NCBI GenBank assembly: GCA_003285105.1
Contig: CP030158.1
Coordinates: forward strand, 2,022,501-2,086,500
Length of the DNA stretch: 64,000 nucleotides
Source: Roseithermus sacchariphilus
GTDB lineage: Bacteria > Bacteroidota > Rhodothermia > Rhodothermales > MEBIC09517
Direction: 5' to 3'
The notes under the pieces are model-generated. The model searched no databases. It had not been told where the DNA came from and saw nothing but the letters and a program-made list of their open reading frames with translations. The translations under genes were made by a program, and so were the position numbers. Positions 61,156-64,000 of this stretch are shown here, piece by piece. How positions within the stretch are numbered: the first letter of the stretch is position 1; the number at the start of each line of letters is the position of its first letter.

Positions 61156-62529
61156 TCAGGACCCGGTGCCGTGCAGCCACTCGGCGTAGGCCGCCGTGCG
61201 CACGCCCCGCGTCACGGTGCGGCGCAGCCCCCGCGGCAGGTTGTACCGTTCGGCCGGGGCGAAATAAAGGCGCAGCGAGGAGGTGTTCTCGAAGCTCCCG
61301 TTGGTGGCCATCGCCCCGATGACGATGACGCCGCTCTCCGTGTTCACCGAGGTGCCGCCGTACAACTGCGCCGCGACGAGGGCGCCGGACTCCACGGTGA
61401 TGGCGCCGTTGGCATAGATGCCGAGGTGGGTTTCGCCGTCGTCGTCGAGGTTGGCGCGGATCCAGTCCGGGTCGGCCCCGGGGTCGGGCGGGACGGGGTC
61501 GCTGGTGGTGACGAGCCGGCTGTTGCTCTTGATGGTGACGTCGCCGGTGACGATGAAGTGCAGGTATCCGTCCACACGCACCGTGCCGTCGATCGTGAGG
61601 TTGCCGTCGACGAAATAGGTGACGGGATGCTCACGGGTGCCACAGTCCACACAGCCGGCCACGAGGCTGACGGCGTCGAGCATGGGGGAGGAGATGGTCC
61701 TGTCTCCGGCGTCGGTGTAGAGCGGGTACGGTGGGTAGCTGGATGGGTAGCTGGGGGGGCCGAACTGGCCGCAGGGGAGCCCGCCGCACACGGCGTCGCC
61801 CTGGTCGCGATAGTGGTCCGGGTCGAAGGCCAGGACGGACACCGGGTCGATCTGGCGCAGCGGGTCCTCGCCGGTGTCCACCACGGGCGCGAACGTGTCT
61901 CCGAAGCTGCCGCTGGTGCCGAAGCCGTAGGTGCCATAGCCTTCGACGGAGGAGCCGGGATTCAGACCGATCGCCTTCAGTTCCTGGCCGGCGTGCACGT
62001 CGGCATTGGCGGTGCCGGCGACGGACGTGATCTGGACGTCGCCGGAGAGGGTGACGTCGGTGCCGGCGTAGATGGCTCGCCTGAGGGCGGGAGGCAGCAG
62101 CGGCGTCGTCTCGCGGGCGTAGCAGGCGTGGATGGTGTGGGTCACCTCCCCGCCGGCGGCCGGGGCATAGCCGGTCACCGTCAGGCGAATGCGGGAAGTG
62201 TCTGCAGTGGTAGACTGCGCGCAGATCGCCGGGTCGGTCCAGGCGGTGTCGGACACCGTGTTGGCCACGACCTGGAATTCGACGTCCGGGCCGGCGGCGT
62301 TCGGGTAGGAGGTCCGTGGCCGGCCGGGGTAGGTGGACAGGTTCTCGCGCTCGACCAGGTCGCGCAGGGCGAGCTGGAGGCCTGTCCGGGCATTGGCGCG
62401 GGCCCGGGTCTGCTGCTGGTACGCGGCGACGCCGGCATCGACCTGGCCGCTGCCGCGGTACATCGAGAGCAGCAGCAGGCCACCCATGGCGATGGCGCCG
62501 ATGGCGTACAGGAGGCTCGAATATCCCAT
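61156..62529 (-). CDS. Membrane-anchored pilin-like/PilX-type protein
   Basis: 457 residues. An N-terminal hydrophobic helix (LLYAIGAIAMGGLLLLSMYR) is followed by an amphipathic helix (RARANARTGLQLALRDLVER), the layout of minor pilins, and a large beta-rich domain with repeating polar strands (TYFVDGNLTIDGTVRVDGYL, THLGIYANGAITVESGALVA). No GFTLIE-type prepilin cleavage motif is visible before the helix. The Cys pairs near CVDCG suggest an exported, disulfide-bonded domain. It is the largest of three similar consecutive genes; function is inferred from context. Confidence 0.72.
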   Translation of the reverse strand: MGYSSLLYAIGAIAMGGLLLLSMYRGSGQVDAGVAAYQQQTRARANARTGLQLALRDLVERENLSTYPGRPRTSYPNAAGPDVEFQVVANTVSDTAWTDPAICAQSTTADTSRIRLTVTGYAPAAGGEVTHTIHACYARETTPLLPPALRRAIYAGTDVTLSGDVQITSVAGTANADVHAGQELKAIGLNPGSSVEGYGTYGFGTSGSFGDTFAPVVDTGEDPLRQIDPVSVLAFDPDHYRDQGDAVCGGLPCGQFGPPSYPSSYPPYPLYTDAGDRTISSPMLDAVSLVAGCVDCGTREHPVTYFVDGNLTIDGTVRVDGYLHFIVTGDVTIKSNSRLVTTSDPVPPDPGADPDWIRANLDDDGETHLGIYANGAITVESGALVAAQLYGGTSVNTESGVIVIGAMATNGSFENTSSLRLYFAPAERYNLPRGLRRTVTRGVRTAAYAEWLHGTGS

Positions 62530-62541
62530 GGGCGTGCAGGG

Positions 62542-63183
62542 TCAGTCCGTGCGGTTGAGGTTGGGCGGGGCCAGGGTGGCCTGCCAGCGGGCCGCCTCGA
62601 TCAGGCGGCTGGGGCCGAGCGGGGAGACGGCCTCGGCCTCCACGCGGATGCGGCGGGTCTGGTCCGCCCCGGCCAGGTTCGTGATGGGGTTGTCCTGGGC
62701 GTTGCGCAGTTCGATGTGGAAGTGGGTGAGGGTGCCGGGGCCGAAGCCGGCCGGCGCCCAGTTCGGGCAGGTCGACCCGTCCGGCGGCCGGGGGCCCAGG
62801 CGCCGCTCGACCCGGTAGGTGGGCCGGTACTGCAACACGTTGCCCACATACACGGCTACCGGGTCGTCGGGCTCCCAGTAGTAGCAGGTGAGCCGGGCCT
62901 GGCCCGTCGTGTCCGGCACGCTCCAGAAGGCCAGGTGGTAGGGCGGGGCCGCCGACGTGTCGAGGGCGAAGTTGGTGATCGCCAGACCCTCGGGTTGTCG
63001 TGCCCCGATGTTGTTGAGGTCCTGCTCCAGCATCTGCGCGAGCGTGGCCACGCCCTGCCGGGCGGCGGCGTGCTGGGTCACCCCGATGGAGGCCTCCTGC
63101 CCGCGCAGCATCACCGAAAAGATGATCAGCAGCAACGAGGCCCCCATCAGAAACGCCGAGATCAGGTCCAGCATGTATTGCAT
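62542..63183 (-). CDS. Membrane-anchored pilin-like/PilW-type protein
   Basis: 213 residues. It begins MQYMLDLISAFLMGASLLLI and continues with an amphipathic helix ending QMLEQDLNNIGARQPEG, then a beta-rich domain with two Cys (RLTCYYWEPDD, GSTCPNWAPAG). The layout resembles PilW/GspJ-type minor pilins, but there is no visible Gly-Phe-Thr-Leu-x-Glu cleavage site. It lies 12 bp downstream of the 3' end of the previous minus-strand gene, so it is cotranscribed. Confidence 0.72.
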   Translation of the reverse strand: MQYMLDLISAFLMGASLLLIIFSVMLRGQEASIGVTQHAAARQGVATLAQMLEQDLNNIGARQPEGLAITNFALDTSAAPPYHLAFWSVPDTTGQARLTCYYWEPDDPVAVYVGNVLQYRPTYRVERRLGPRPPDGSTCPNWAPAGFGPGTLTHFHIELRNAQDNPITNLAGADQTRRIRVEAEAVSPLGPSRLIEAARWQATLAPPNLNRTD

Positions 63184-63195
63184 GGCAGCGCGTCC

Positions 63196-63753
63196 TCAGT
63201 CGTCGGAGGGCGTGGCGTACGGGTAGACGAACACCTGGCTCAGCGGCACGACGGCCTCGTTGTCCGGCGTGCCGAAGTACAGGCCGGGCCGGGTCGCCCG
63301 CACGGTGACGAGCTTCGCATAGGTCGGCGAGGCAACCGGCGTCGTGGGGTCGGCCGGGTACACATAGTCGACGTCGATCTCCACCCGGAACGTCATCCCG
63401 GCCCAGGGCAGGTCGAACGTCTGCCCGTCGTAGTCTTCCAGCGCCTGGCAGGTGTCCTGGTAGGCCCGGCGGATTTCGTCGTAAGAGAGCGTGCATCCGC
63501 TCGTGCCGAAGTCCGCCGGCGGGGTCAGGTCCGCCGGGCTACGGACGGGCAGGGGGTCGCTGTCCGTCGGGGTCGCGTTCGCGTCGAACGGCCGGGTGCT
63601 CAGGTAGGCCATCACGTCGTCCGCGGCGCTGACCAGGTGCGTGGCGATCTCGCCCACCATCAGCCGTTGCTCGGTGGTGGCCGTCGAGCGGTACAGGTTC
63701 ATGGCGAAGGCCATGACCATCACCAGCGAAGCCAGGGACAGCAGGGTTTGCAT
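63196..63753 (-). CDS. Membrane-anchored pilin-like/PilV-type protein
   Basis: 185 residues. N-terminal MQTLLSLASLVMVMAFAMNL is a single hydrophobic helix, followed by a helix (LMVGEIATHLVSAADDVMAY) and a beta-rich domain. Two Cys lie in GTSGCTLSYDEIRR and RAYQDTCQALEDYD. Like the next two genes it lacks a class III prepilin cleavage motif. Small spacing (12 bp) to the following gene indicates one operon. Confidence 0.7.
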   Translation of the reverse strand: MQTLLSLASLVMVMAFAMNLYRSTATTEQRLMVGEIATHLVSAADDVMAYLSTRPFDANATPTDSDPLPVRSPADLTPPADFGTSGCTLSYDEIRRAYQDTCQALEDYDGQTFDLPWAGMTFRVEIDVDYVYPADPTTPVASPTYAKLVTVRATRPGLYFGTPDNEAVVPLSQVFVYPYATPSDD

Positions 63754-63806
63754 GGCGAACGGGCGGAAAGGCGGTCAGGGAACGAGGTGGGGCGGCCGGG
63801 CGGCGG

Positions 63807-64000
63807 TCATTCCGAGACCGTCACGCGGAGCACCTCGTCGACGGTCGTCTCGCCGAGCTTGACGACTTCCCGGGCAGAGGCCAGCAGGGTCAGCATCCCC
63901 TCGCGCACGGCCTGCTCCCGGATGGCGTCCTCGTTGATGCGGCCGTCGGCGTCCAGGATAATATGCCGGATGGCACGGGAGAAGTACAAGGCTTCGCTGA
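63807..64000 (-). CDS. C-terminus of a GspE/PilB-type assembly ATPase (5' end outside window)
   Basis: The frame is open through the window edge on the minus strand. The ~64 visible residues end AIREQAVREGMLTLLASAR followed by EVVKLGETTVDEVLRVT, the family C-terminal signature (Ax2EGMxTLxxxGxxKVxxGxTTxEEVLRV) of GspE/PilB traffic ATPases. It is therefore the end of the assembly ATPase gene of this operon, upstream of the pilin-like genes. A TTG at 63989 is not the true start. Confidence 0.82.
   Translation of the reverse strand, partial: SEALYFSRAIRHIILDADGRINEDAIREQAVREGMLTLLASAREVVKLGETTVDEVLRVTVSE

Overview
The window is high-GC chromosomal DNA from a Gram-negative member of the Rhodothermota/Bacteroidota lineage. 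Two secreted proteins (36077-38302 and 43025-43729) end in type IX secretion (T9SS) sorting domains with the YPNPF motif that is common in Rhodothermia. A secretin and a SodC lipoprotein also imply an outer membrane. The genus is an inference. No rRNA, tRNA or CRISPR array was seen.

Region 1 (1-15471, all + strand) is a tightly packed exopolysaccharide operon. Many genes overlap by 4 bp (ATGA). It encodes GT4 and GT2 glycosyltransferases, an O-antigen ligase/polymerase-type membrane protein, several sulfotransferases and a recent tandem duplication of one GT4 gene (9468-11854). Its end is AT-rich, with a frameshifted sulfotransferase and the first 67 codons of a bi-domain oxidoreductase. A large secreted protein (15802-19647) follows.

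Region 2 (19946-35664, mostly +) continues the locus: GT4, UDP-GlcNAc 2-epimerase (wecB), a GT39-type membrane transferase, a GlpD-like flavoprotein, another GT4, an extended SDR, an IS982-like element, a flippase-like UPF0104 membrane protein and a PAPS-type sulfotransferase. It ends with a compact acyl module: hexapeptide acyltransferase, free acyl carrier protein, FkbH-like HAD/GNAT protein and a MaoC-hotdog-FabG fusion. Together the genes suggest a sulfated and acylated surface polysaccharide.

Region 3 (36077-50159) holds a DUF5060-type T9SS glycoside hydrolase candidate, a heparinase II/III protein, a VanZ-like gene cut by an IS630 element with an exact TA duplication, a small T9SS protein, rfbC, UDP-GlcNAc dehydrogenase, the full-length bi-domain oxidoreductase, and a WecA/MraY-family initiating transferase. 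Clear hairpin terminators end several units.

Region 4 (50386-64000, nearly all - strand) carries sodC, then a type IV pilus/type II secretion-like operon read from the right edge: GspE/PilB ATPase (partial), three small membrane-anchored pilin-like proteins, a PilT-like ATPase, a fused pilM-pilN gene interrupted by an insertion sequence, a PilO/PilP-like protein, a secretin, an Ig-like repeat lipoprotein and a PKD/SPOR protein.

Three IS elements have landed in or beside functional genes. Precise in-frame reconstruction is possible for two of them, which suggests recent insertions. The most unusual features are the acyl module, the pilin-like proteins without a visible prepilin cleavage motif, and the pilM-pilN fusion.
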